Below, piece after piece: positions 17,293-26,361 of a stretch of 64,000 nt of DNA (within the stretch, counting starts at the first letter, position 1; each line of letters begins with the position of its first letter). The DNA comes from JAAFHB01 sp038236995 (lineage in GTDB: Bacteria; Bacteroidota; Bacteroidia; Bacteroidales; Prolixibacteraceae), in contig JBBRZE010000010.1 of assembly GCA_038236995.1 (NCBI GenBank), positions 1 to 64,000 on the forward strand. The letters run 5' to 3'. A program made the position numbers and the translations under genes. Under the pieces are notes generated by a model. That model made no database searches, was not told where the DNA came from, and saw only the letters and a list, made by a program, of their open reading frames with translations.

Positions 17293-18617
17293 TGGCAACA
17301 AAAGCTTTTCAGAAGATATACACCCAGATTACCCAGATCACCAAGGCAACCTGTTCACTAAAAGCAACAGGAATTGGTAACGAGGAACTTGCCGAGGTAA
17401 ATGGACGATTGGCCCAGGTTGTTAAGATTATTGGCGATGAAGTAACCCTTCAGATCTTTGGCGGAACCGAAGGAATCCCAACCAATGCCGAAGTGACTTT
17501 TCTTGGAAAATCACCAACATTAAAGGTAAGTGAGCAATTGGCCGGCCGTTTTTTTAATGCATATGGCGATCCGATTGATGGCGGCCCGCCAATCGAAGGT
17601 GAAGAACGTGAAATTGGCGGACCTTCGGTGAATCCCGTTCGCCGGAAGCAACCTTCGGAATTGATAGCAACCGGAATTGCAGGGATTGACCTGAATAATA
17701 CACTTGTCTCCGGACAAAAAATTCCTTTTTTCGCCGATCCCGATCAGCCTTTCAATCAGGTAATGGCCATGGTGGCACTTCGGGCAAAAGCAGACAAGAT
17801 TATTCTTGGTGGTATGGGACTTACCAATGATGACTATCTTTTCTATCGCAATGTATTTGATAATGCAGGGGCGTTAGACCGCATCATTTCATTCGTCAAT
17901 ACGACTGAAAATCCGCCGGTTGAAAGGCTTTTAGTTCCGGATATGGCGCTTACCGCTGCTGAATATTTTGCAGTCGATAAAAACCAGAGTGTATTGGTGC
18001 TGCTAACCGATATGACTCTTTTTGCTGATGCATTGTCGATTGTTTCGAACCGTATGGATCAGATACCTTCAAAAGATTCAATGCCCGGGTCGCTCTATTC
18101 CGATTTGGCAAAGATTTATGAAAAGGCAGTTCAATTTCCTTCAGGCGGATCAATAACGATTATTGCGGTAACTACACTTTCAGGTGGTGATATAACCCAC
18201 TCAATTCCTGATAATACGGGTTATATTACAGAAGGACAGTTGTTTTTACGTCGCGATACCGACATTAGTAAAGTTATTGTCGATCCGTTCCGGTCCTTAT
18301 CGCGCCTTAAACAGTTGGTAATTGGTGTGAAAACCCGCGAAGATCATCCGCAGGTAATGAATGCCCTTATCCGCCTGTTTGCAGATGCTGCCAATGCAAA
18401 AACCAAGATGGAAAATGGTTTCGATCTTTCGGAATACGATCAACGAACATTGACCTTTGCGAAAGATTATTCCCGAAATCTTCTGGCTATCGATGTGAAT
18501 ATCAGTATTGACGAAATGCTCGACCTTGGTTGGGAGCTGTTAGCCAAAAATTTCAAGAAAGAGGAAGTGGGCATCCGGCAGGTATTGGTTGATAAATACT
18601 GGCCGATTTCAAATTAA
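17292..18617 (+). CDS. atpB: V-type ATPase regulatory subunit B
   Basis: A 441-residue non-catalytic nucleotide-binding subunit that alternates with A in the V1 hexamer. It has the beta-barrel start with NGRLAQVVKI and IFGGTEGIP, the hallmark FNAYGDPIDGGPPI, IDLNNTLVSGQKIPFF at the position of a missing P-loop, LLTDMTLFADALSIVSNRMD, and SGGSITIIAVTTLSGGDITH. The absence of a Walker A motif is normal for B. It starts at the last base of the A gene and ends 43 bases before subunit D. Confidence 0.97.
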   Translation: MATKAFQKIYTQITQITKATCSLKATGIGNEELAEVNGRLAQVVKIIGDEVTLQIFGGTEGIPTNAEVTFLGKSPTLKVSEQLAGRFFNAYGDPIDGGPPIEGEEREIGGPSVNPVRRKQPSELIATGIAGIDLNNTLVSGQKIPFFADPDQPFNQVMAMVALRAKADKIILGGMGLTNDDYLFYRNVFDNAGALDRIISFVNTTENPPVERLLVPDMALTAAEYFAVDKNQSVLVLLTDMTLFADALSIVSNRMDQIPSKDSMPGSLYSDLAKIYEKAVQFPSGGSITIIAVTTLSGGDITHSIPDNTGYITEGQLFLRRDTDISKVIVDPFRSLSRLKQLVIGVKTREDHPQVMNALIRLFADAANAKTKMENGFDLSEYDQRTLTFAKDYSRNLLAIDVNISIDEMLDLGWELLAKNFKKEEVGIRQVLVDKYWPISN

Positions 18618-18660
18618 GTTAATTGGTTGGTAATTAGAAATCTGGTTATATTTAGCCATT

Positions 18661-19266
18661 ATGACGATAAAATTTCAATACAATAAAACCTCTCTTCAGG
18701 GCCTTGAAAAGCAGTTTAAAATGAGGGTTCGGGCTTTGCCGACCATCAAAAACAAAGAATCTGCGCTTCGTATAGAAGTAAAAAAGGCCAAAGACGAGGT
18801 TACCAGATTGGATTTAATTCTTCAGAGAAAATTGGAAGATTACAATTCGATGGCATCTTTATGGGGCGAATTCGACACATCGCTGATTAAAGTTAAAGAT
18901 GTAAAGTTGGCTATGAAGAAAATTGCGGGAGTTAAAACACCTGTATTTGAAGGCGTTGAATTTGAAATTTCAAATTTCAGTATCTTTAGTAAGCCAAAAT
19001 GGTTCCTCGATGGAATGACACTTGTGAAGGAATTGGCTTCAGTAGGTATTGAACGTGAGTTTTTTTTCCAAAAAGTGATACTGTTGGATTATGCCCGCAA
19101 AAAGACGACTCAAAAGGTCAACCTTTTCGAAAAGGTGCAGATTCCGGGCTATGATGATGCCATTCGTAAGATAAAGCGGTTTTTGGAAGATGAGGAAAAC
19201 CTTTCTAAATCAGCTCAGAAAATTGTAAAATCACGACAACAAATAGGGAAGGAGGCTGAAGAATGA
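18661..19266 (+). CDS. atpD: V-type ATPase subunit D (central stalk)
   Basis: A 201-residue coiled-coil rotor shaft. The N-terminal helix carries QYNKTSLQGLEKQFKMRVRA and the C-terminal helix RRF-like KKTTQKVNLFEKVQIPGYDD and IRKIKRFLEDEENLSKSAQKIVK, both typical of subunit D, where the two helices pair to form the shaft inside the A3B3 ring. The stop overlaps the next start by 4 bases (ATGA). No separate subunit F is seen. Confidence 0.93.
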   Translation: MTIKFQYNKTSLQGLEKQFKMRVRALPTIKNKESALRIEVKKAKDEVTRLDLILQRKLEDYNSMASLWGEFDTSLIKVKDVKLAMKKIAGVKTPVFEGVEFEISNFSIFSKPKWFLDGMTLVKELASVGIEREFFFQKVILLDYARKKTTQKVNLFEKVQIPGYDDAIRKIKRFLEDEENLSKSAQKIVKSRQQIGKEAEE

Positions 19267-21092
19267 TCGTAAAGATGAAGAAATACGCTTTTCTCGTTTA
19301 TCACAAAGATTACGAACGTTTTCTTGAATCTTTGCAGGAAAGGGGCGTATTGCATGTGAAAGACAGAGGCCCCATAGATGTTGAAAGTGATCCGCAGCGT
19401 GATAAGCTGTTGTTATTGAATCACATTCAAGAGGCGATAAAATATCTTGAGAAAAAAATTGACAAGAGGATCAATGCAGAATTTGCTCCGGTTTATTCGG
19501 GATCAGAACTTTTGAAAGAATATGACGGCTTGAGACATGACGATGAACAGCTGACTCAATCCATTTCAATCGTCGAGAAAGAATCTGCCATTTTGGAACC
19601 GTGGGGAAGTATTGACTGGACTAAAATAGAGCATTTGAGTGAAAATGGCTGGATTATTTCTTTCTATTCAACATCAGCCAGAAATTGGAATTCAGAATGG
19701 GAGACAAAATTTAATGCTTTTCACGTGGCCCAAAAGGGTGCCAATGTTTTGTTTGTGACGATTATGGAAAAAGGTGACAATTTCGAAATTGAAGCTGACA
19801 AAATTAAGTTACCCCGTAAAGTATTTACCGAGGTTAGTGAAGAAATAGAAGGGTTACAACAGGAGAAAAATCAGATTATTAATGAATTGCGAAGTTTCGC
19901 AGCATCAAACCTATTTTCCTTGATCCTTTATAAAAATCAGGTACAACAGGAATTTGATTTTGCTAAAGTAGTCTTAAACACAAGTAAAGCTGCTGAAGGA
20001 AAGATTTCGCTTCTGGAGGGTTTTTTGCCTGTTGATAAGGAGACTGCGTTTCAGGAATTTCTGAATGGCGAAGGTGTCTTTTACGAGGCAAGTAAACCTG
20101 AATTGACTGACAAAGTACCGGTTTTATTGAAAAATAACTGGTTTGCCAAACTTTTCGAGCCCATCGGTGCATTATACACCTTACCCAATTATCACGAATT
20201 GGATTTAACAGCTTTATATGCTCCGTTTTATTGGCTGTTTTTTGGATTTTGTCTTGGCGATTTGGGGTATGGATTAATCCTTTCGATCGGTGGATTCATA
20301 ATGTCAGGAAGGGTTAAACCTTCAATGAAGGGTGCGATGAAATTGATAAGCTTTTTAGGATTATCAACTATTTTATTTGGAATTTTGTCGGGTACTTGTT
20401 TTGGAATGAATCTTTATGAGATGCGTCTTGGCTTTTATGCCAATCTGGATGATCTGTTGAAATCAAAAGAGACATCAGTGAATAAATTACTGTTCAACCT
20501 TTCCCTTGTACTTGGAGCCATTCAGATAATCTATGGCATGTTTGTGAAAATGGCCAATGAAATCTATCAAAACGGTTGGCGGAGTGCGCTAAGCACAATT
20601 GGCTGGATCGTTATCATTTTTGGATTTGCGATTAACTACGGAATGAAAAAATATGGTGTTGATCCTTTGACGATCAGCATTGTTTTTTCCACAATCATGG
20701 TGATCGGTTTTCTTGGTGCATTTGTATTCAATAATCCGAACCGGAATATTTTTGCCAATATGGTCTTCGGACTTTGGGATACTTACAATATGGCTACCGG
20801 GTTGATGGGCGATTTACTTTCATATATCCGTCTTTTCGCTCTGGCCATTTCAACCGGGGTTTTAGGTTATGTATTTAATAGCCTTGCCATTTCGATGGCT
20901 CCCGATATTCCTGTTGTGAAATATATCGTAATCGTGCTTATTTTGGCTGTTGGTCATACTATTAATATATTGATGGGAATTTTGGGGTCATTTGTGCATC
21001 CCATGCGACTCACATTTGTCGAATTTTATAAAAATGCCGGATTTGCAGGCGGAGGTAAAAAATATGCTCCGTTTAAACGAAGAATTGAATAG
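19263..21092 (+). CDS. atpI: V-type ATPase membrane subunit I (a subunit)
   Basis: A 609-residue stator subunit. Residues 1 to about 320 are a soluble, partly coiled-coil arm. The rest holds about seven membrane segments. The ion-channel arginine is in SYIRLFALAIS, the key family motif, and GHTINILMGILGSFVHPMRL and FVEFYKNAGF follow near the C-terminus. Together with the proteolipid ring it forms the ion path. Translation is likely coupled to the D gene through the 4-base overlap. Confidence 0.95.
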   Translation: MIVKMKKYAFLVYHKDYERFLESLQERGVLHVKDRGPIDVESDPQRDKLLLLNHIQEAIKYLEKKIDKRINAEFAPVYSGSELLKEYDGLRHDDEQLTQSISIVEKESAILEPWGSIDWTKIEHLSENGWIISFYSTSARNWNSEWETKFNAFHVAQKGANVLFVTIMEKGDNFEIEADKIKLPRKVFTEVSEEIEGLQQEKNQIINELRSFAASNLFSLILYKNQVQQEFDFAKVVLNTSKAAEGKISLLEGFLPVDKETAFQEFLNGEGVFYEASKPELTDKVPVLLKNNWFAKLFEPIGALYTLPNYHELDLTALYAPFYWLFFGFCLGDLGYGLILSIGGFIMSGRVKPSMKGAMKLISFLGLSTILFGILSGTCFGMNLYEMRLGFYANLDDLLKSKETSVNKLLFNLSLVLGAIQIIYGMFVKMANEIYQNGWRSALSTIGWIVIIFGFAINYGMKKYGVDPLTISIVFSTIMVIGFLGAFVFNNPNRNIFANMVFGLWDTYNMATGLMGDLLSYIRLFALAISTGVLGYVFNSLAISMAPDIPVVKYIVIVLILAVGHTINILMGILGSFVHPMRLTFVEFYKNAGFAGGGKKYAPFKRRIE

Positions 21093-21126
21093 AAATCAGA
21101 TTATAAACTAGTAAATAAATTAACAG

Positions 21127-21582
21127 ATGGAACCTATTACATTGGCTTACATTGGAATTGGATTAATGATCGGACTTGCAGGCATCGGGAGTTCGTTTGG
21201 GACCACAATCGGGGGAAATGCCACAATTGGCGCGATGAAAAAAAATCCAGACGCTTTTGGTAGTTATATGGTCTTGTCAGGATTACCAGGAACTCAGGGA
21301 TTGTATGGATTTGCGGGATATTTTATTTTTGCTTCGGGTACAGTGCTTACAGCGAGCATCACATGGACACAAGCCTCTGCTGTTTTTGGGGGAAGTCTGG
21401 CTTGTGGTCTTGTTTGTCTTTTCTCTGCTATTCGCCAGGGGCAAATCGGAGCATCAGGTATTGCAGCAATTGGTGCCGGTTATGAAGTTTTTGGAAATAC
21501 ATTGATTCTAGCAGCTTTCCCGGAATTGTATGCAATTATCTCTTTGGCGGCTGTATTCCTAATCAACTCTGCTATTCAGTAA
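21127..21582 (+). CDS. atpK: V-type ATPase proteolipid subunit K, Na+-type
   Basis: A 151-residue rotor-ring protein with four membrane helices formed by two hairpins. The first hairpin ends in SGLPGTQGLYGF and the second holds AIRQGQ and the ion-binding Glu133 (AAFPELYA). Leu53, Thr56, Gln57, Gln104 and Glu133 line up with the five sodium ligands of the Enterococcus hirae NtpK ring. This indicates Na+ rather than H+ coupling. Only the second hairpin carries the carboxylate, as in NtpK. It is the last gene of the operon, followed by two hairpins. Confidence 0.94.
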   Translation: MEPITLAYIGIGLMIGLAGIGSSFGTTIGGNATIGAMKKNPDAFGSYMVLSGLPGTQGLYGFAGYFIFASGTVLTASITWTQASAVFGGSLACGLVCLFSAIRQGQIGASGIAAIGAGYEVFGNTLILAAFPELYAIISLAAVFLINSAIQ

Positions 21583-21598
21583 ATTAGAATTGTTGATA

Positions 21599-21634
21599 AC
21601 GGAAAAATCCATAAAACCGGGTTTTTCTGTTTTC
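21599..21634 (+). terminator. terminator after the V-ATPase operon
   Basis: A 12-bp stem with two G-T pairs (21599-21610 with 21619-21630), an 8-base loop and a short T run start 17 bases after the subunit K stop. Confidence 0.7.
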
Positions 21635-21754
21635 AAATGTTGAGATTTTTAACAAAATTTAAGGTCTGTTTTGTCGGCTTAACTAAATTCATATGCATAT
21701 TTGTAAGGTAAGAGTAAAGCACTTTTTTTCATAGATTTTGGTTAGGTTAACTAT

Positions 21755-21790
21755 AGGCATCCTCAAAAGGGATGCCTTTGTAGTTGTTTT
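21755..21790 (+). terminator. second hairpin terminator between the V-ATPase operon and sucB
   Basis: An 8-bp perfect stem (21755-21762 with 21770-21777) is followed by a T-rich stretch on the plus strand. It lies between convergent units and would stop plus-strand read-through. The minus-strand side has no T run. Confidence 0.6.
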
Positions 21791-21798
21791 AATTCCTT

Positions 21799-23067
21799 TT
21801 ATAAACCAAGTAACTGTTCTTCGGGGCTTTTACCATCGAAAAGAAGTTTTGCCGGATCTTCAATTAATTCCTTTAGATTTACCAGAAATCCAACTGAATC
21901 TTTGCCATCAATAATCCTGTGATCATAGGAGAGTGCAACATACATCATCGGCCTGATTTCAACTTTGCCATTTACGGCTATGGGACGATCTTTAATAGAA
22001 TGCATTCCCAGAATTGCACTTTGGGGTGGATTAAGAATAGGGGTCGACATCAGCGAACCGAATACACCGCCATTGGTGATTGTAAATGTGCCGCCGGTCA
22101 TCTCCTGAATGGTAAGTTTTTTATCTCTTGCTTTCTCTGCCAATTCTTTAATTTCCCGCTCTATACCCTCTATGTTTTTGGTCTCAGCATTACGAATAAT
22201 CGGAACCATCAAACCCTTGGGCGTTTGAACAGCAATTCCTATGTCATGATAACGTGGCGTAACAATGCTGTCACCATCGATCATCGAATTGATAGAGGGA
22301 TGTTTAGACAGTGCGACACTAACAGCTTTAGTGAAAAACGACATAAAGCCGAGCTTGATTTTATATTTATCGACAAACGGCTGTTGATAGGCTTTTCTTA
22401 GTTCCATCACCTGGCTCATGTCGATCTCATTGAATGTTGTGAGCATTGCAGTCTCATTCTTGACTGCAACAAGCCTTTGACTTAGTTTTCGTCGTAAAGG
22501 CGACATGGCCACACGGTCTTCATCGCGGGTTTTTTCAACAGCCGGTTTTGAGGATTCATTCTTTTGCAAAGTTAAAACCAACTCCACGTCTTTACGACTA
22601 ATTCTTCGAAGACCATTCAGAAGATCGTCAATGCTTAACCCTTCTTCCTCCATAACCGCTTTTGCAGCTGGTGTCAATTTAATCTGATGATTTTCTTCCT
22701 CGGGCAAACTTAATTTAATTTCAGATGGATTAGAATCGGGAACAGGAGGAGAGGATACTTTTACAACTTCAGGTTTTTGAACCGAAAGTTTGCTTAACAG
22801 TATAGAATCGCTCTCTGTGGGCTTAACCGTTTCATCTGAATCCAATGTACAGACAACTGTTCCAACAGCAACACGTTCTCCCTCCTTCAATAAGATATTG
22901 AGTTTTCCGGCGGCTGAAGCAGTCAAAGACAACGTTGCCTTATCGGATTCAATTTCAGCAATTTCCTGATCTTTTTTTACAATTGAGCCATTTTCAACAA
23001 GCCATTTCCCAATTTCAACTTCAGTAATCGACTCTCCGGGAGATGGTATTTTGATTTCAAAAATCAT
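21799..23067 (-). CDS. sucB: dihydrolipoyl succinyltransferase, E2 of 2-oxoglutarate dehydrogenase
   Basis: A 422-residue E2 enzyme. An N-terminal lipoyl domain (residues about 1-78) carries the lipoylated Lys in EIESDKATLSL. It is followed by a flexible linker, a peripheral subunit-binding domain (TPAAKAVMEEEGLSIDDLL, about 130-165), and the trimeric catalytic domain with FTITNGGVFGSLMSTPILN and the catalytic ALSYDHRIIDGKD near the C-terminus. DKA rather than DKS in the lipoyl motif fits succinyltransferases. It transfers the succinyl group from the E1 product to CoA in the TCA cycle. It follows sucA by 24 bases in the same operon. The E3 gene is not in the window. Confidence 0.96.
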   Translation of the reverse strand: MIFEIKIPSPGESITEVEIGKWLVENGSIVKKDQEIAEIESDKATLSLTASAAGKLNILLKEGERVAVGTVVCTLDSDETVKPTESDSILLSKLSVQKPEVVKVSSPPVPDSNPSEIKLSLPEEENHQIKLTPAAKAVMEEEGLSIDDLLNGLRRISRKDVELVLTLQKNESSKPAVEKTRDEDRVAMSPLRRKLSQRLVAVKNETAMLTTFNEIDMSQVMELRKAYQQPFVDKYKIKLGFMSFFTKAVSVALSKHPSINSMIDGDSIVTPRYHDIGIAVQTPKGLMVPIIRNAETKNIEGIEREIKELAEKARDKKLTIQEMTGGTFTITNGGVFGSLMSTPILNPPQSAILGMHSIKDRPIAVNGKVEIRPMMYVALSYDHRIIDGKDSVGFLVNLKELIEDPAKLLFDGKSPEEQLLGL

Positions 23068-23091
23068 GTCAGATAATTTAATTGCATAAAA

Positions 23092-25806
23092 CTAGTTAAA
23101 AACAGCATTCAGAATTCGCTCAAGACTTTTTTTATGTTTTTCTAAAAGTCCAGTTGCAGGACTTGCACTTTCAGCCCGGCTTATAAGCTCCATTTGAAGT
23201 TCAGGATATTTTCGCGAAATATAGGGCCATGCTCCCATATTAGAAGGTTCATCCTGAACCCAGAGTATCCGCTTAGCATGAGGATTTTCATATTTTATCA
23301 TTCTAACCTCTTCGGACGGAAAAGGGAATAATTGTTCAATTCGGATAATTGCAAAATTTGATCGGTCTAATTTCTCTCGTCGTTCAAAAAGCTCATAATA
23401 GATTTTGCCTGATGTGAAAATGAGTACTTCAGCTTTTCCTGTAGGAACTTTTTCATCACTGATTACTTCCATGAATTTATGTGAGGTAAGATGCTTAATT
23501 GGCGATATTACCATTGGATGTCTTAGAAGACTTTTGGGAGTAAAAACTACCGTAGGAATCCTGATATCCCATAAAACTTGTCGCCGTAACAGATGAAAAA
23601 GATTTGCTGGTGTAGTTGGCATCATTACCTGCATATTGTAATTTGCACAAAGCGATAACATTCGTTCCACACGTCCGCTTGAGTGTTCCGGACCTTGTCC
23701 TTCATAACCGTGCGGCAGGAACAATACAAGACCGTTCATTAAACCCCATTTTTCGCCGGCTGAACTTAAGTATTGATCTATAATAACTTGTGCAACATTA
23801 CTAAAATCTCCGAACTGAGCTTCCCAAATAGTTAATCCCTTAGGATAAGATAAGGAATATCCATATTCGAATCCCATCACACCATATTCGTTGAGTGGAG
23901 AATTAAGCACTGTGAATGTTGCCTGATCTTCAGCGATATTTTTTAACGGGAAGTACTTTTCATCCCCCTCTTCCGTGATGATAGCTGCATGTCTGTGCGA
24001 GAAAGTACCGCGCTGACTATCTTGTCCACTTAACCGAACCGGAATTCCTTCTGAGAGAAGAGTCCCAAAGGCAAGCTGTTCGGCCAGCGCCCAATCAACC
24101 TTGTCATCTGCAATTAATTGCCGGCGATCGTCCAATACTTTAACAATCTTACCAAAGAATTTTTTATCAGTTGGTAATGTATTTATTTTTACTGCCAGCT
24201 CCTTTAGTTTTATTTCGGAAACAGCTGTCGGTGTAGTATTTATCTCAGTCGGTTCAGGAAAGCGATATGATTTGTATTCTTCTACCAAAAAACTTTTAAT
24301 TTTTACCTTTTGAATGCTTTTGCTGATTTCAAATTTTTCTTCAAGATGCTGATCAAAAGCAGCGATTTCGAATTGAACCTCCTCAGGAGTCACTACTCCA
24401 GCTTCAATCAATTTAGCTGCATAGACATCCCGAGGATTAGGATGAGCAGCAATTGCTTTATAGAGTATAGGTTGAGTGAAACGAGGTTCATCTCCTTCGT
24501 TATGCCCATATTTACGATACGATAAGATATCAATAAAAATATCGGCATGGAAATGCTGCCTGAATTCAAGCGCTAACTTAACTGTAAAGATAATAGCTTC
24601 TACATCATCCCCATTAACATGGAATACAGGTGAGCGTGTGATTTTTGCAACATCAGTGCAATAGGTACTTGATCGTGCTTCGAGGTAATCGGTGGTAAAT
24701 CCTATCTGATTATTAACGACGATATGAATAGTTCCTCCTGTTTTATAACCTGGAAGTTGCGACATTTGAACAACCTCATAAACAACGCCCTGTCCTGCAA
24801 TTGCTGCATCTCCATGAATCACTATAGGGGCTATTTTATTAAAGTCTCCATCGTGGGAATAATCGATTTTTGCACGTACCATACCTTCAACAAGTGGTGC
24901 AACAGTTTCGAGGTGTGATGGATTCGGAAGAAGACTCAATTTAATTTTTGAACCATTTTTTGCAATGATTTCCTGATCGAATCCTAAATGATATTTTACA
25001 TCACCTAAAACGATACCTTCCTCATATTCAGTAGCATAAAATTCTTTAAAAATATTCTCGTATGGTTTTTTTAAGATATTCGCCAGAACATTTAATCTTC
25101 CACGGTGTGAGATCCCAATTACGTACTCTTCGAGTCCGAGCTCAACGCCATGTTCAATGATCGCATTTAAAGCAGGTATCAGTCCTTCTGTTCCTTCGAG
25201 TGAAAACCTTTTGGCGCCTACAAATTTTTTATGAATAAAACTTTCAAAGCCAGCAGCTTCTTTAAGATGACTGAATATTTCCTTTTGGTATTCATGTTGA
25301 AGGTCTTCCGTATTTTGTGAACGCTCCATACGCACCTTAAGCCAATCAATGAGTTCAGGGTTACGCATGTAAAGATACTCTACACCAATTGATTCACAAT
25401 AAGTTTGTTCTAGATGTGCAATAATCAGATTCAAAGTTGCTGGCCCGATTCCAATCTCTTTTCCAGCTTCAAAAACGATATTAAGATCACTCTCTTCAAG
25501 TCCAAAGTTGCGGTATTCAAGTGTCGGGGAGTACTGTCGGCGACGCCTCACAGGATTGGTTCGGGTAAAAAGATGCCCACGTTGACGATATCCATTTATC
25601 AAATTAAGGATGTTAAATTCCTTTTGCAAATGAATTTTATCGACCAATTCCATTGATTTGGTATCGTAAGACTTGCGCGCCAGTTCGAACCCTTCGAAAA
25701 AATTACGCCAACTCTCATCAATCTCCTGAGGGTTATGAAGATAATTTTTGTATAAGTCTTCTATCGCACCAATTTCATGATTTCCGACCAGAGAGAACCT
25801 GTCCAT
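23092..25806 (-). CDS. sucA: 2-oxoglutarate dehydrogenase E1
   Basis: A 904-residue thiamine-diphosphate enzyme that decarboxylates 2-oxoglutarate and hands the succinyl group to SucB. The N-terminal region (SLVGNHEIGAIEDLYKNYLHN) is the short E2-binding segment. The core includes IGISHRGRLNVLAN, LPNPSHLETVAPLVEG, the GDAAIAGQGVVYE ThDP/Mg motif, NNQIGFTT, and in the C-terminal half RLSGQDSQRGTFSHRHA, GFEYGYSL, LPHGYEGQGPEHSS and WVQDEPSNMGAW. The length is normal. Together with sucB it indicates an oxidative TCA cycle. Confidence 0.97.
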   Translation of the reverse strand: MDRFSLVGNHEIGAIEDLYKNYLHNPQEIDESWRNFFEGFELARKSYDTKSMELVDKIHLQKEFNILNLINGYRQRGHLFTRTNPVRRRRQYSPTLEYRNFGLEESDLNIVFEAGKEIGIGPATLNLIIAHLEQTYCESIGVEYLYMRNPELIDWLKVRMERSQNTEDLQHEYQKEIFSHLKEAAGFESFIHKKFVGAKRFSLEGTEGLIPALNAIIEHGVELGLEEYVIGISHRGRLNVLANILKKPYENIFKEFYATEYEEGIVLGDVKYHLGFDQEIIAKNGSKIKLSLLPNPSHLETVAPLVEGMVRAKIDYSHDGDFNKIAPIVIHGDAAIAGQGVVYEVVQMSQLPGYKTGGTIHIVVNNQIGFTTDYLEARSSTYCTDVAKITRSPVFHVNGDDVEAIIFTVKLALEFRQHFHADIFIDILSYRKYGHNEGDEPRFTQPILYKAIAAHPNPRDVYAAKLIEAGVVTPEEVQFEIAAFDQHLEEKFEISKSIQKVKIKSFLVEEYKSYRFPEPTEINTTPTAVSEIKLKELAVKINTLPTDKKFFGKIVKVLDDRRQLIADDKVDWALAEQLAFGTLLSEGIPVRLSGQDSQRGTFSHRHAAIITEEGDEKYFPLKNIAEDQATFTVLNSPLNEYGVMGFEYGYSLSYPKGLTIWEAQFGDFSNVAQVIIDQYLSSAGEKWGLMNGLVLFLPHGYEGQGPEHSSGRVERMLSLCANYNMQVMMPTTPANLFHLLRRQVLWDIRIPTVVFTPKSLLRHPMVISPIKHLTSHKFMEVISDEKVPTGKAEVLIFTSGKIYYELFERREKLDRSNFAIIRIEQLFPFPSEEVRMIKYENPHAKRILWVQDEPSNMGAWPYISRKYPELQMELISRAESASPATGLLEKHKKSLERILNAVFN

Positions 25807-26361
25807 GTTTAAAATTTAGTTTCAAATATTACAAATAAGCAATAGAATAAGTTCAATAAAACCGTTAATGAATTGCCTTTTTCGTTATTTAAAAAAGAGC
25901 CTTATTGAATATTGAATTTTTTTTTCAAAAATCAATATTGTTTCTAACAGAAGATACTCAGAAGTGCCTGATTGTTTTACGGTTTAACCAGAATAATCTT
26001 CTTTGAAATGTCAATGATTCACGAAAATTAGATTGTTTCCGACTTCCCCATTTATTTTCGAAGAATTTCAACAACTTATTCTTTTTCGAATCAATGATTA
26101 TTTATGATTTAACCTAACCTATTACACGTTTTAACGTATACCAGCAATATACAATAATTTTAAATGGCTTTGACTACCTATTTTTGATATAGAGAGTAAA
26201 TGTAATTTTTCACTTTTGGGAGTCATTTGAATAGGTAAAAAAGACATATAGATTGAATTACAAGTGATTATAAAAAATTTATGACTAAGTAAAACCTTTT
26301 TTGGTCCATTTAGTTTTGATTTTCAACATTTTAAAACACTACTCTTGGGAGTGATCAATCT
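25807..26361. other. 555-bp AT-rich intergenic region
   Basis: It lies between divergent sucA (minus) and the broken surface-protein gene (plus) and must hold the sucAB promoter. No exact TAnnTTTG element in either direction and no RNA gene or convincing small frame was found. Confidence 0.5.

Noticed and set aside
17292..18617. Missing P-loop in V-ATPase subunit B as a defect
   Set aside because: Non-catalytic B subunits normally lack Walker A.
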